Positions 10,051 through 19,226 of a stretch of DNA of 64,000 nucleotides are shown here, one piece after another. The DNA comes from Puniceibacterium sp. IMCC21224 (GTDB lineage Bacteria; Pseudomonadota; Alphaproteobacteria; Rhodobacterales; Rhodobacteraceae): contig NZ_LDPY01000001.1 in assembly GCF_001038505.1 (NCBI RefSeq), positions 2,046,001-2,110,000 of the forward strand, in the 5' to 3' direction. A model generated the notes under the pieces. It did no database searches. It saw only the letters and a list, made by a program, of their open reading frames with translations, and was not told where the DNA came from. The position numbers were made by a program, and so were the translations under genes. How positions within the stretch are numbered: the stretch's first letter is position 1; each line of letters starts with the position of its first letter.

Positions 10051-10824
10051 ATGCTTCTGGCGATTGATTGCGGCAACACGAATACGGTTTTTTCCATCTG
10101 GGACGGGACTGGCTTTGTTGCGACCTGGCGTACCTCGACTGAACATCAACGGACGGCGGATCAGTATTACGTCTGGCTGAGTACGTTGATGCGGTTTCAG
10201 AACATCGACGCGAATATCACCGATGTGATCGTGTCGTCGACGGTGCCACGTGTGGTGTTCAACCTGCGGGTTCTGGCTGATCGTTACTTTAACACCCGGC
10301 CCATCGTGGTGGGCAAGCCGGAGTGCCTGTTGCCGGTGGCGGTCCGCGTCGATGCGGGCACCCAGGTCGGGCCGGACCGGCTGGTAAATACGGTGGCGGG
10401 GTTTGACTTGTTCGGCGGCGATCTGATCGTGGTGGATTTCGGCACTGCGACGACCTTTGATGTGGTGGACAGTGATGGCGCCTATGTTGGCGGCGTGATA
10501 GCACCCGGCGTGAACCTGAGCCTTCAGGCGCTGCATCAAGCAGCGGCGGCACTGCCGCATGTAGACATTTCGAAACCGCAGTCCGTGGTGGGAACAAACA
10601 CCGTGGCTTGCATGCAATCAGGGATTTTCTGGGGCTACATCGGGCTGGTGCGAGAGATTTGTGCGCGCATCAAGGCCGAACGTGAGCGGCCCATGAAGAT
10701 CATCGCGACAGGCGGGCTGGCGCCTTTATTCCAGCAGACCGAGGATCTGTTCGACCATTTGGTCGAGGATCTGACCATGCACGGGCTGACCGTGATTCAT
10801 CAATATAACAGAACTGAGGACTGA
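10051..10824 (+). CDS. coaX: Type III pantothenate kinase
   Basis: CoaX phosphorylates pantothenate, the first step of coenzyme A synthesis, and is not feedback-inhibited by CoA as type I kinases are. The 257-residue protein has the ASKHA-fold motifs: an N-terminal DCGNTNTVF phosphate loop, the GPDR motif around residue 108, and DFGTATTFD. Length is normal for the family. The gene lies between birA and rnj, a common arrangement in Rhodobacterales, and ends six bases before rnj. Confidence 0.95.
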   Translation: MLLAIDCGNTNTVFSIWDGTGFVATWRTSTEHQRTADQYYVWLSTLMRFQNIDANITDVIVSSTVPRVVFNLRVLADRYFNTRPIVVGKPECLLPVAVRVDAGTQVGPDRLVNTVAGFDLFGGDLIVVDFGTATTFDVVDSDGAYVGGVIAPGVNLSLQALHQAAAALPHVDISKPQSVVGTNTVACMQSGIFWGYIGLVREICARIKAERERPMKIIATGGLAPLFQQTEDLFDHLVEDLTMHGLTVIHQYNRTED

Positions 10825-10830
10825 CAAAAT

Positions 10831-12498
10831 ATGAGCAGCGAACGCATTATCTACCTGCCCCTCGGAGGGGCAGGCGAAATCGGTATGAACGCCTATGTCT
10901 ATGGCTATGGCAAGCCGGATCAGGAACGGCTGATCTTGGTTGATCTGGGTGTCACCTTTCCGGATATGGACGGCACACCCGGGGTCGATCTGATCCTGCC
11001 CGACATCAGCTGGCTCAAGGAACGCCGTGACCGGCTTGAGGCGATTTTTATTACTCACGCGCACGAGGATCACGTCGGCGCGATCGGGCATTTCTGGGAA
11101 CAATTGGGTGCACCAATCTATGCCCGTGCCTTTACCGCCAATATTGCACGGCACAAGATGGCCGAGCATGGCCATTCCGAACAAACGGTCAAGGTGGTTA
11201 CCCCCTGGCCTGAGACAACTCAGGCCGGGCCGTTCAGTGTCGGTTTTTTACCGATGTCGCATTCGATTCCCGAGAGCTCGGCTTTGGTGATCGACACGCC
11301 GCAGGGGCGGCTGTTGCATACGGGCGATTTCAAGCTGGACGAAACGCCGCTGGTGGGCGAACCCTTCGATCCCGCCGCCTGGGCCGATGTCTCAAAGGAT
11401 GGTGTCAAAGCGCTGATATGCGATTCCACCAATATCTTTTCTCAGCACGCGGGTCGTTCCGAGGCAACAGTCGGCCCCGAGATTGAGCGGCTGGTGGGTG
11501 AGGCGAAAGGCATGGTCGTGGCGACCACCTTTGCCAGCAATGTCGCACGGGTCAAGACGCTGGCCGAGGCGGGGTCGCGGGCAGGGCGGTCGATCGTGCT
11601 GCTGGGCCGTGCCATGCGCCGCATGATCGAGGCAGCGACCGAAACCGGCGTGCTTAAGGGATTTCCGCCTGTGGTGCCGCCCGAAGAGGCGTCGTCGATT
11701 CCGCGCGAAAATCTGATGCTGCTGGTCACCGGGTCACAGGGTGAACGGCGCGCGGCGTCGGCGCAACTGGCACGCGGAAAGTATCAGGGGCTGGTGATGA
11801 AAGAGGGGGATACCTTTCTCTTTAGTTCCAAGACCATTCCGGGCAATGAAAAAGGTGTGATCCGCATCATGAACCAGTTTTCCGAACTGGGGGTGGATGT
11901 CGTTGATGACAGCTCGGGCTTGTATCATGTGTCGGGCCACGCCAACGGTCCGGATCTGGCGCGGCTGCAGGATATCGTTGCGCCGCAAATTGTGGTGCCG
12001 ATGCACGGCGAACACCGCCATCTGCGCGAACATGTGAAATTGGCGCAGGGCAAAGGCCGCAAAGGCGTTCTGGCGGTCAACGGCATGATGATCGACCTGT
12101 CGGGCAACACACCGACGGTGGTCGACTACATCGAAACCGGCCGTACCTATGTAGATGGTTCGGTCAAGATCGGTGCGCTTGACGGCGTGGTGCGTGATCG
12201 TATCCGCATGGCGCTGAACGGCCACGTGATCATCACGGTGATCATGGACGAAAACGATAAACCGCTGGGGGAACCTTGGTGTGAGACGATGGGCCTGCCG
12301 GAAAAGGGGCGCAGTCACGTGCCGCTGGTTGATGTGCTCGAAGAGGATCTGAGCCAGTTTATGGGACGTTCGGGCGACAAGATTTTGCGAGACGATGACA
12401 AGCTCGAAGAGGGGCTAAAGCGCGTGGCGCGCCAATCCTCGCAGAGCGAGATCGGCAAGAAACCGGAAGTCACAATTGTGGTCAGCCGTCTGAGTTGA
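10831..12498 (+). CDS. rnj: Ribonuclease J
   Basis: RNase J is a metallo-beta-lactamase-fold ribonuclease with 5'-3' exonuclease and endonuclease activity, acting in rRNA maturation and mRNA decay in the cytoplasm. The 555-residue protein carries the zinc motif HAHEDH at residues 76-81, later histidines (PMSHSIPE, LHTGDFKLD) and a beta-CASP domain ending with the SGHAN and PMHGEHRHL motifs. Length fits the family. It is the last gene of the birA-coaX-rnj run and is followed by a clear terminator. Confidence 0.94.
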   Translation: MSSERIIYLPLGGAGEIGMNAYVYGYGKPDQERLILVDLGVTFPDMDGTPGVDLILPDISWLKERRDRLEAIFITHAHEDHVGAIGHFWEQLGAPIYARAFTANIARHKMAEHGHSEQTVKVVTPWPETTQAGPFSVGFLPMSHSIPESSALVIDTPQGRLLHTGDFKLDETPLVGEPFDPAAWADVSKDGVKALICDSTNIFSQHAGRSEATVGPEIERLVGEAKGMVVATTFASNVARVKTLAEAGSRAGRSIVLLGRAMRRMIEAATETGVLKGFPPVVPPEEASSIPRENLMLLVTGSQGERRAASAQLARGKYQGLVMKEGDTFLFSSKTIPGNEKGVIRIMNQFSELGVDVVDDSSGLYHVSGHANGPDLARLQDIVAPQIVVPMHGEHRHLREHVKLAQGKGRKGVLAVNGMMIDLSGNTPTVVDYIETGRTYVDGSVKIGALDGVVRDRIRMALNGHVIITVIMDENDKPLGEPWCETMGLPEKGRSHVPLVDVLEEDLSQFMGRSGDKILRDDDKLEEGLKRVARQSSQSEIGKKPEVTIVVSRLS

Positions 12499-12549
12499 TC
12501 GCAACCGTCTATGACCGGGGCTGGATGGAATAGTCCGGCAGAAATGATA

Positions 12550-12582
12550 ACGGGCGCATCCAGTTGGGTGCGCCCGTTTTTA
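12550..12582 (+). terminator. Rho-independent terminator after rnj
   Basis: A stem of ACGGGCGCA and TGCGCCCGT (12550-12558 and 12571-12579 region) around a short loop, followed by TTTTTAT. The T-tract is on the plus strand, so it terminates rnj; the convergent rhlE gene ends 36 bases further on. Confidence 0.85.
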
Positions 12583-12617
12583 TCTGTCTAACCTTCGCTA
12601 TATGGAAGGCGGCGAAT

Positions 12618-14120
12618 TCAGCTCGTGCGCCGCTCGTCAAAGCTCAGTGCGATAAAGCTCGGCATGTGGTCGCCCATGCCCAGAATTTTGCTGTTGTCAG
12701 AGCCGCGACCGCGCTGTTGCGTGCCGCTGCGATAATTGTCACGGCCGCGCGGCGCAGGATCGCGCTGATCATCGGTTTCGCGGACGGTTGGCTGCTGCAC
12801 CGGGTCTGTCGCTTTGACCTCTTCAGCCGAAGCCTGGACCGGAGCGGTCTCGCTCGGCGCTTCTTTCACTTCATCCTGGGCGGGGCCGGACCGGCGAATC
12901 CGGTTGCGGCTGCGCGACGGTTTCTTTTCCTCGCGCGGGGCTACTGTATCCTCGGCCGATGCGGTGATCGTGCCCATCGGGTTTTCCAGGCGCGGGATTT
13001 CGCGTTGGATCAGCTTTTCGATGGCTTCGAGGTTCTTCTCGTCTTTGGCGGCGCAGATCATCATCGCCTTGCCCGACCGTCCGGCCCGTCCGGTACGACC
13101 GATGCGGTGGACGTAATCTTCGGCATGGCTCGGTACGTCGAAGTTGAACACATGGCTCACCGCGGGCACGTCAAGACCACGTGCTGCAACATCCGAAGCA
13201 ACAAGGAAGCGCAACTCACCATTGCGAAATCCGTCCAGCGTTCGGGTGCGCTGCGACTGATCCAGATCGCCATGGATCGGTGCAGCATCATAGCCATATT
13301 TTTTCAACGACTTGGCAACTGTGTCCACATCCATCTTGCGGTTGCAGAAGATGATCGCGTTGGTGCATTTATCGCCTTCGGCGTCAATCATCATGCGTAG
13401 AACCTGCCGCTTTTCCGATCCCTCGCGGTCACGACGTGAGGCGCGGAAAACCACCACGCCCTGTTCGATTGTCTCAGACGCGGTGGCCTGGCGGGCCACT
13501 TCGATCCGGGCGGGATTGGACAGGAAGGTGTTGGTGATCCGCTCGATCTCGGACGCCATTGTGGCGCTAAAGAACAGCGTCTGGCGGGTAAACGGCGTCA
13601 GGCCAAATATCTTTTCGATATCGGGGATGAACCCCATATCTAGCATCCGGTCGGCCTCGTCTACCACCATAACCTTGACGTCTGACAGGATCAGTTTGCC
13701 GCGTTCAAAGTGGTCCAGCAGGCGACCGGGTGTCGCGATCAGCACGTCCACACCTTTGTCGATCAGCAGATCCTGCTCTTTGAACGATACGCCGCCGATC
13801 AGCAGCGCTTTGGTCAGTTTGACGTGTTTGGCGTAGGTGTCAAAGTTCTCTGCGACCTGCGCGGCGAGTTCCCGGGTCGGACAGAGCACGAGGCTGCGCG
13901 GCATCCGCGCGCGGGCACGGCCACGCGCCAGCATGGTGATCATCGGCAGGACAAAGCCCGCTGTCTTTCCGGTGCCGGTCTGGGCGATGCCCAAAACGTC
14001 GCGCCCTTCGAGCGCCGGGGGAATCGCGCCGGCCTGGATCGGGGTGGGGGTTTCGTAGCCAGCCTCTTCGATGGCTTTCAAAACCTTGGGATTGAGGTTC
14101 AGGTCAGAGAATTTTGTCAT
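12618..14120 (-). CDS. rhlE: DEAD-box ATP-dependent RNA helicase (RhlE-like)
   Basis: A DEAD-box helicase that remodels RNA in ribosome assembly or mRNA decay. The 500-residue form begins MTKFSDLNLNPKVLKAIEEAGY. Motifs in order: the Q motif (PTPIQAGAIPPAL), motif I (AQTGTGKT), Ia (PTRELAAQ), motif II (VVDEADRM), motif III (SAT), then the helicase C domain with RGLDVPAV and HRIGRTGRAG. The C-terminal tail is low-complexity, rich in Arg, Pro, Glu and Gly, as in RhlE proteins. I take ATG at 14120; the open frame continues upstream to 14240 without family-like sequence. Confidence 0.92.
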   Translation of the reverse strand: MTKFSDLNLNPKVLKAIEEAGYETPTPIQAGAIPPALEGRDVLGIAQTGTGKTAGFVLPMITMLARGRARARMPRSLVLCPTRELAAQVAENFDTYAKHVKLTKALLIGGVSFKEQDLLIDKGVDVLIATPGRLLDHFERGKLILSDVKVMVVDEADRMLDMGFIPDIEKIFGLTPFTRQTLFFSATMASEIERITNTFLSNPARIEVARQATASETIEQGVVVFRASRRDREGSEKRQVLRMMIDAEGDKCTNAIIFCNRKMDVDTVAKSLKKYGYDAAPIHGDLDQSQRTRTLDGFRNGELRFLVASDVAARGLDVPAVSHVFNFDVPSHAEDYVHRIGRTGRAGRSGKAMMICAAKDEKNLEAIEKLIQREIPRLENPMGTITASAEDTVAPREEKKPSRSRNRIRRSGPAQDEVKEAPSETAPVQASAEEVKATDPVQQPTVRETDDQRDPAPRGRDNYRSGTQQRGRGSDNSKILGMGDHMPSFIALSFDERRTS

Positions 14121-14399
14121 GTGTATCCGGTTTTTACGGACACATTCTGGCCCGTACATCTGATTGAGGGTCAGGCCCGTCCGGCCTTGTGATATCCACA
14201 TCTGTGACCCACGCGCGGCTTGTACAGAAATACCGGTCAAGGGTCAATGTGGGGCGGGTTTTGCCCCCAATGGCGCGTCATTCTGGCCGATTTGATGCCT
14301 GTTGCGGCGGGGATTCGGGGTTTGACGCCGATTTCTGCGCGGTTTCGTGCTGTTACTCGACGGTTTTGCGCATCTGATACGGTCGAGGATCGCGGAGGA

Positions 14400-15350
14400 T
14401 CAATGACCCGGAAAATGCCGCGCCCGCCGCGCGGCGAGGTCAAGCCGGTGCCGCCGCAGCAGGCCATACGCCTGCAACCGGGCGCAAAGTGCTGGGTTGG
14501 CGGTGCAGGTCTCATCATAAAAGGCCCGCAGCGCTGCTTCACCTCCGGTCGCCTCGATCCTGACAAACAGGTCGTGCAGGTTGAGCGCGCCGTCGACGCG
14601 CGATTGCGGTTTCAGATCGGCCCGATACGACCCACGGGCGAGGCGAAAGCGGTAGGCAGTGAGAAAATCGTCCCAGCTTTTGGCGTGCATATGCCCCAAT
14701 TCGATTCCGGGCAGTGCGGCCTGGCCAGGGTTGGTGACGTCGTTCAGGTTCACGTTGTGAATTCGGATCTGCAATCCTTTCAGTCCAGTGCGAAAGAACA
14801 GTTTGCCTGCGACATGGCTGAGAAACCCCCCCGGCAGTTGCGCACCCCAGGTCGGGAAACATGCGATTGATGCAGTTTGGCGCGCCTGCTGATCCAGCAG
14901 AAAGGCCTTGAACACCGTCGCGCCGGTGTTATCGACCGGGGCCAGCGCCTCGATCGGGCGGACACGGGCGCAGAGTGCTGTGTCGGACAGGGCGCCCAGC
15001 TGGGCGGCAATGGGGGTTTCGGGCAGCAGAAATTCGTCAACGTCGATATGGGCCAGCCAGTCCACCTCGGCGCGGCGGTTGTTGGCGTGGCGTGCGTTCA
15101 GAGACTGGCGCGTCTGGTGTTTCTCAGGCCGCCCCTTGCGTTTGGCCCACCAGGCGGCGTCGGTGTGCCGCGCGCGAATCGCCGGATGCGCATTGAGCAC
15201 CGACAGGGTTTCGGGAACATCGTCGTCGATATAAAGATAAAACTGCGCTGCGCCCTGATCGAGGTGCCAGGCGACAAAGTCCAGAATATCAGGCAGCGGC
15301 GCCCGGATGGTTGATACGATGCCCCATGTGGTTCCGACATTGCGGGTCAC
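14400..15350 (-). CDS. Glycosyltransferase family 2-type protein
   Basis: This 316-residue protein has the layout of the Glyco_tranf_2_4 family: an N-terminal WGIVSTIRAPLPDILDFVAWH segment, a metal-binding DxD-like motif in WLAHIDVDEFLL near residue 100, and LELGHMHAKSW-like sequence in the C-terminal half. It probably transfers a sugar to a cell-surface polymer; donor and acceptor cannot be told from sequence. It overlaps the upstream gene by four bases (15347-15350) and is clearly homologous to that gene's C-terminal half, so the pair arose by duplication. Confidence 0.8.
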   Translation of the reverse strand: MTRNVGTTWGIVSTIRAPLPDILDFVAWHLDQGAAQFYLYIDDDVPETLSVLNAHPAIRARHTDAAWWAKRKGRPEKHQTRQSLNARHANNRRAEVDWLAHIDVDEFLLPETPIAAQLGALSDTALCARVRPIEALAPVDNTGATVFKAFLLDQQARQTASIACFPTWGAQLPGGFLSHVAGKLFFRTGLKGLQIRIHNVNLNDVTNPGQAALPGIELGHMHAKSWDDFLTAYRFRLARGSYRADLKPQSRVDGALNLHDLFVRIEATGGEAALRAFYDETCTANPALCARLQAYGLLRRHRLDLAARRARHFPGH

Positions 15351-17116
15351 GGCAATTCTCCGAAGACCCGCAAGACTGCTGCATCGGGATCAAGCGGGTG
15401 CGTCACCAGCATGCCATGCGCCGCAAGACGCGCGCGCAATTCCGCACTGTCCTGCGCCACCTCGTCAAAGAGGGCGCGCAGCCCATCTTCGCCTTCAGTT
15501 TCGGCGAGATACGCGATGATGTCGGAGAGATCCAGCGCGCCCTTGTCGGTGCGTGGCCGGTACGATCCGTGGCGGCGGCGAAAATCGAAATGATGACGGA
15601 AGTGATCCCAGTTGGGCGCATGGAAATGTCCCAGAAACACGTCGGGCAGGGGGGCGGCATTGCTGGCCTCTTCGCCTTTGTATTTTAGCGTGTGAATGCC
15701 TAGGCGGGTGTCGGGGATGCCGGTGCGGGCAAATACCTTGCCCGAGGTATGGCTGAGAAATCCACCATACAGGTGCAGCCCAAAGGTCGGGTAGATATCC
15801 TGTAACGTGGCCTTGGGAACACCACCGCCCTTGTGCGTCAGTTTGAAATGCTGCGGCTGGAGGTTGGAATCGGTGGCCAGCGCTTCGGCCGGGCGCAGGC
15901 GGGCAACAGCGACGTCGGGGTCGATCTGGGCAAGCGCGTCGCAGATCGGCGCATCCGTCAGCAGGTACTCATCGACGTCGGTATGTCCCAGCCAGTCCAG
16001 ATCGTCTGAAGCCGCGCGCAATGTTCGCGTCGCGTTAAAGGCCTGGCGTAACTGATGTGCCTCCATCCGGGGTTTGCCCGCGTCGTGCCAGTAGGCAGCA
16101 TCGCATTGCGTGACATGGATACGGGGATGGCGCGACAGCCAGTCAGCCGCCCCGACATCCGGAACATCCAGATACAGATGCAGCGCCGCCGCCCCAAGGT
16201 CGAGGTGATGTGCCGCGAACCGGGCGATCTGAGGCAACGGCGCCTTGATGGTGCTGACAAGCCCCCAACGCAGATTTTGCGCGATCACGGGGGGAGCACC
16301 TGTCGGGACGGGGGCCATATTCACCTGTTTGCCACGTTTGATTGGCTTGCTCGCCTCTTGGCGCAGTTTGCGTTTGCGCATGGTCATCAGACGGCGGAAC
16401 AGAGTGCGGTCATCATGGATCAGCAAGTCAAGCAGGTGATGCGCCAGCGGGGCAATAACTGCATCGCCCTGGGCCTCTTGCCACAGACGCCCCAGCATGT
16501 TGACGTCCAGCCCGCCGGCGGTGATCGCATAGGCGTCCATTTCGGTTGCCAGCGTGGCTTTGACTTTTGCATCCAGCGCAAAGGCGCGCTCGGGTGGCAG
16601 ACCGGAATAGAGCCGCTCGGTTTCATAGAGCTTCATGGTGCCAAACAGCACGGACAGCGCCAGTCCGACACTGCGCTGAACTGGGGTCGCTCCGTGATCG
16701 CCAAACGTCGTGATCGAAGACACCAGCCAGCGGGGATTGAGATGGGCCAGCAAATGCGGTGCTTGTTCGGTCCAGAGTCGGAGAAATAGCGGTGCAGCGT
16801 GGTCTGGCACTTCGCGTTTGCGCAGATGCGCAATCAGCAGGCCGTTCAGGCAGCAAAGCTCGCTTGCACCGGCAAATTCCTGACGCAGCACCCGGCGTTT
16901 GCGGGCATAGGACGATCGGGCAGGTTCTTGTTCCTCTGGGTCGTGGCGGGGATCGGTGACACATGCCTGCGCCAGCGGTTCCAGTACGATGTTCGGCGGC
17001 GGCAGGCCCTCGCCGGGGGCATAGGAAAACGCGTCGCGCCGCCCCTCCATCTGGGACAACACGGCCTGTATGCCGCCGGGGTAGGTGGGCTGTCGGCCCT
17101 TGTCTTGACTGCTCAT
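15347..17116 (-). CDS. Two-part glycosyltransferase family 2-type protein with a novel N-terminal region
   Basis: This 589-residue protein has a C-terminal glycosyltransferase domain starting at about residue 284 (WGLVSTIKAPLP) with a DxD-like motif in HTDVDEYLL. It aligns along its length with the downstream 316-residue protein. The N-terminal ~280 residues are mostly helical in character, soluble, with a Cys pair (ELCCL) near residue 88, and end in a basic linker. I do not recognise this region. No signal peptide or membrane helix is seen, so it probably acts in the cytoplasm. It is transcribed first in a two-gene operon whose start faces the dctP promoter region. Confidence 0.75.
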   Translation of the reverse strand: MSSQDKGRQPTYPGGIQAVLSQMEGRRDAFSYAPGEGLPPPNIVLEPLAQACVTDPRHDPEEQEPARSSYARKRRVLRQEFAGASELCCLNGLLIAHLRKREVPDHAAPLFLRLWTEQAPHLLAHLNPRWLVSSITTFGDHGATPVQRSVGLALSVLFGTMKLYETERLYSGLPPERAFALDAKVKATLATEMDAYAITAGGLDVNMLGRLWQEAQGDAVIAPLAHHLLDLLIHDDRTLFRRLMTMRKRKLRQEASKPIKRGKQVNMAPVPTGAPPVIAQNLRWGLVSTIKAPLPQIARFAAHHLDLGAAALHLYLDVPDVGAADWLSRHPRIHVTQCDAAYWHDAGKPRMEAHQLRQAFNATRTLRAASDDLDWLGHTDVDEYLLTDAPICDALAQIDPDVAVARLRPAEALATDSNLQPQHFKLTHKGGGVPKATLQDIYPTFGLHLYGGFLSHTSGKVFARTGIPDTRLGIHTLKYKGEEASNAAPLPDVFLGHFHAPNWDHFRHHFDFRRRHGSYRPRTDKGALDLSDIIAYLAETEGEDGLRALFDEVAQDSAELRARLAAHGMLVTHPLDPDAAVLRVFGELP

Positions 17117-17469
17117 GGCGGCAGAGTGGCGCTAAGTGCGGGTCAGCGCAACAATGACATGATGCGCACGCGCGGACGGGGATTCGGGCAGGGCAACCCA
17201 CGCGGCGCCGCCGGATGAGTCGCATGTTGTGCGGAAACTCGCACGGCAAGCAGGATTGCCTGTGCGGAAATCCGCACAATGCTGCATCGCGGCGGAGGGC
17301 GAGTAGGTCGATATGCGCGTCAACTAACTGATTAGTTTGCCAAAAATCCTGCAACCTCGACACGGCATACTACCGCTTGCGCCGATTCGGAACAAAGGCT
17401 TTGCTGCGCGACAGAGGCGCTCAGGGAGGGGCGTCTTGGCCATACCCAAAATGTTCCGGGAGGACACCC
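17117..17469. other. 353-base divergent intergenic region: glycosyltransferase operon / dctPQM
   Basis: This gap holds no reading frame. It carries the start regions of the minus-strand glycosyltransferase operon and the plus-strand dctP operon. Two palindromes lie at 17228-17278. A scan of 17281-17470 for GG-N10-GC found no sigma-54 core promoter on the plus strand. A ribosome site GGGAGGA precedes dctP. Confidence 0.7.
17228..17278. promoter_or_regulatory. Two in-phase palindromes upstream of dctP
   Basis: Two 18-base sites lie at 17228-17245 (TGTGCGGAAACTCGCACG) and 17261-17278 (TGTGCGGAAATCCGCACA). The second is an inverted repeat with perfect 8-base arms and a 2-base centre; the first is a near copy. 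Their centres are 33 bases apart, about three DNA turns, so a dimeric regulator would sit on the same face. The tandem layout resembles enhancer sites for DctD-type activators of C4-dicarboxylate transport genes; the identity of the binding protein is inferred. Confidence 0.65.
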
Positions 17470-18471
17470 ATGAAAAAGTTTCTCATGACCGCGGCTGTGA
17501 TTGCGCTTGGCGCCACGGCTCAGACTGCTACCGCTTCTTGCGAAGACGGCGAAATGGTCATCAAGTTCAGCCATGTCACCAACACCGACAAACATCCCAA
17601 AGGCCTTGCCGCCAGCCTGCTTCAGCAGCGCGTCAACGATGAGATGAACGGCTCTGCCTGCATGGAGGTGTTCCCGAACTCCACGCTCTACACAGACGAG
17701 CAGGTGATCGAGGCGATGCTGCGCGGCGACGTGCAACTGGCGGCTCCGTCGCTGTCGCTGTTCGAATCCATCACCAAATCCTACCGCCTGTTCGATCTGC
17801 CATTCATGTTCAAGAACATCAACGCCGTTGATGCATTCCAGGCCTCTGACACCGGTCAGTCCATGCTGGACGCGATGCAGCGTCGCGGCCTTCAGGGGCT
17901 GGGTTTCTGGCACAATGGGATGAAACAGATTTCGGCCAACAAGCCGCTTCTGGAACCGTCGGATGCTGCGGGCCTCAAGTTCCGGGTGCAGCCCTCTGAC
18001 GTGCTGGTCGCGCAGATGAATGCGCTGGGTGCAAGCCCGCAGCCGATGGCCTTTGCCGAGGTGTATGGCGCGCTTCAGACCGGTGTTGTTGATGGTCAGG
18101 AAAACACCTGGTCCAATATCTATGGTCAAAAGTTCTTTGAGGTGCAGGACGGTATCACCGAAACCAACCATGGCATCATCGACTATCTGGTGGTGGCGTC
18201 GGTTGACTGGCTCGACAGCATGGATGCCGATGTCCGCGAGCAGTTCCTGACCATCCTTGATGAGGTGACGACCGAACGTAACGCCGAGGTGGGCAAGGTC
18301 GATCTGGAAGCGAAGCAGTCGATCGTGGACGCTGGCGGCATCATCCGCGAGCTGACCGCTGAGCAGCGTCAGGCATGGGTCGACGTGATGAAGCCGGTCT
18401 GGACTGAGTTCGAAGAAGAAGTCGGCGCCGAAAACATCGCCGCAGCACAAGAGATCAACGCAGCCAACTGA
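17470..18471 (+). CDS. dctP: TRAP transporter substrate-binding protein DctP
   Basis: The periplasmic receptor of a TRAP transporter, probably for C4-dicarboxylates such as malate, succinate or fumarate. The 333-residue protein has a signal peptide (MKKFLMTAAVIALGATAQ…, cleaved near residue 23), the VIKFSHVTNTDKHPKG opening, GLKFRVQPSD with the family arginine that pairs with the substrate carboxylate, and YGALQTGVVDGQENTW. ATG 17470 is chosen over an upstream in-frame ATG because it starts the signal peptide and follows GGGAGGA. dctQ and dctM follow after a strong hairpin. Confidence 0.93.
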   Translation: MKKFLMTAAVIALGATAQTATASCEDGEMVIKFSHVTNTDKHPKGLAASLLQQRVNDEMNGSACMEVFPNSTLYTDEQVIEAMLRGDVQLAAPSLSLFESITKSYRLFDLPFMFKNINAVDAFQASDTGQSMLDAMQRRGLQGLGFWHNGMKQISANKPLLEPSDAAGLKFRVQPSDVLVAQMNALGASPQPMAFAEVYGALQTGVVDGQENTWSNIYGQKFFEVQDGITETNHGIIDYLVVASVDWLDSMDADVREQFLTILDEVTTERNAEVGKVDLEAKQSIVDAGGIIRELTAEQRQAWVDVMKPVWTEFEEEVGAENIAAAQEINAAN

Positions 18472-18490
18472 TTGCTGTAACGATTTATAG

Positions 18491-18516
18491 GACGCGGCCC
18501 GTTAACGGGCCGCGTC
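18491..18516 (+). terminator. Perfect palindromic hairpin between dctP and dctQ
   Basis: A 26-base perfect palindrome with 13-base arms (GACGCGGCCCGTT / AACGGGCCGCGTC) starts 20 bases after the dctP stop and ends 22 bases before dctQ. It has no T-tract, so it more likely protects the 3' end of dctP mRNA or partly attenuates transcription than fully terminates it. This would make more binding protein than permease, as TRAP systems need. Confidence 0.7.
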
Positions 18517-18538
18517 AATCGTATCGGGAGGGGACATC

Positions 18539-19222
18539 ATGAGCGGCAAATACGCGCCCAAAGGCCCAGTTGGTCGCATGGTCCACGGGTTCGAGGAGAC
18601 GGCAATCGCCGTCATGCTTGGCCTGATGACCATGCTGACCTTTGCCAACGTCATTTTACGCTACGCCTTCAACGCCAGCATCATCTGGAGCCTCGAAGTG
18701 GTTCTGGTGCTCTTTAGCTGGCTGGTGCTGTTCGGTGTGGCCTATGCCTTTAAAATCACCGCGCATCTGGGGGTCGACGCCGTCACCAACCTGTTGCCGC
18801 CAGTCCCGCGCAAGGTGGTCGCGCTGATTGCCGGCGCAATATGCATCTTTTACGCGCTGTTGCTGTGCAAAGGGGCCTGGGATCAGTGGGCGCCGTTTGC
18901 CGATTTACCACCTACGTCGGGCCATTGGTTCCCCACCGGGCTGGACACTGCGGCGCGCGGGCGATCGTTCTTTGAGACCGACCAGATCCCGATGCCCGAA
19001 TGGCTGCGGTTTCTTGAGGACTGGATCAACTACGGCGAACGGTATTCCAAGCTGCCGCGCGTGGTGCCCTATACCATCCTGCCGGTGGCCGCTGTGCTGA
19101 TCCTGTTTCGGATCTGTCAGGCCGTGCGCCGCGTCTGGACCGGCGAGAGCGAGAGCCTGATCGTCAGCCACGAAGCCGAAGATGCCGTCGACGACGTCGC
19201 AGCCCTGAATCGCGGAGATTGA
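18539..19222 (+). CDS. dctQ: TRAP transporter small permease subunit DctQ
   Basis: DctQ is the four-helix membrane subunit that partners DctM. The 227-residue length equals the long form typical of C4-dicarboxylate DctQ rather than the ~170-residue short form. The first helices (LGLMTMLTFANVILRYAFN) and the SLEVVLVLFSWLVLFGVAYAF helix match the family; a hydrophilic insert at about residues 120-175 separates the third and fourth helices. A GGGAGGGG ribosome site lies just upstream, right after the intergenic hairpin. The stop is four bases before dctM. Confidence 0.92.
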   Translation: MSGKYAPKGPVGRMVHGFEETAIAVMLGLMTMLTFANVILRYAFNASIIWSLEVVLVLFSWLVLFGVAYAFKITAHLGVDAVTNLLPPVPRKVVALIAGAICIFYALLLCKGAWDQWAPFADLPPTSGHWFPTGLDTAARGRSFFETDQIPMPEWLRFLEDWINYGERYSKLPRVVPYTILPVAAVLILFRICQAVRRVWTGESESLIVSHEAEDAVDDVAALNRGD

Positions 19223-19226
19223 TCGC

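Noticed and set aside
17281..17470. A sigma-54 promoter for dctP
   Set aside because: Every GG in the plus strand was checked for GC after ten bases; none fits, and TTGC occurrences are at the wrong spacing.
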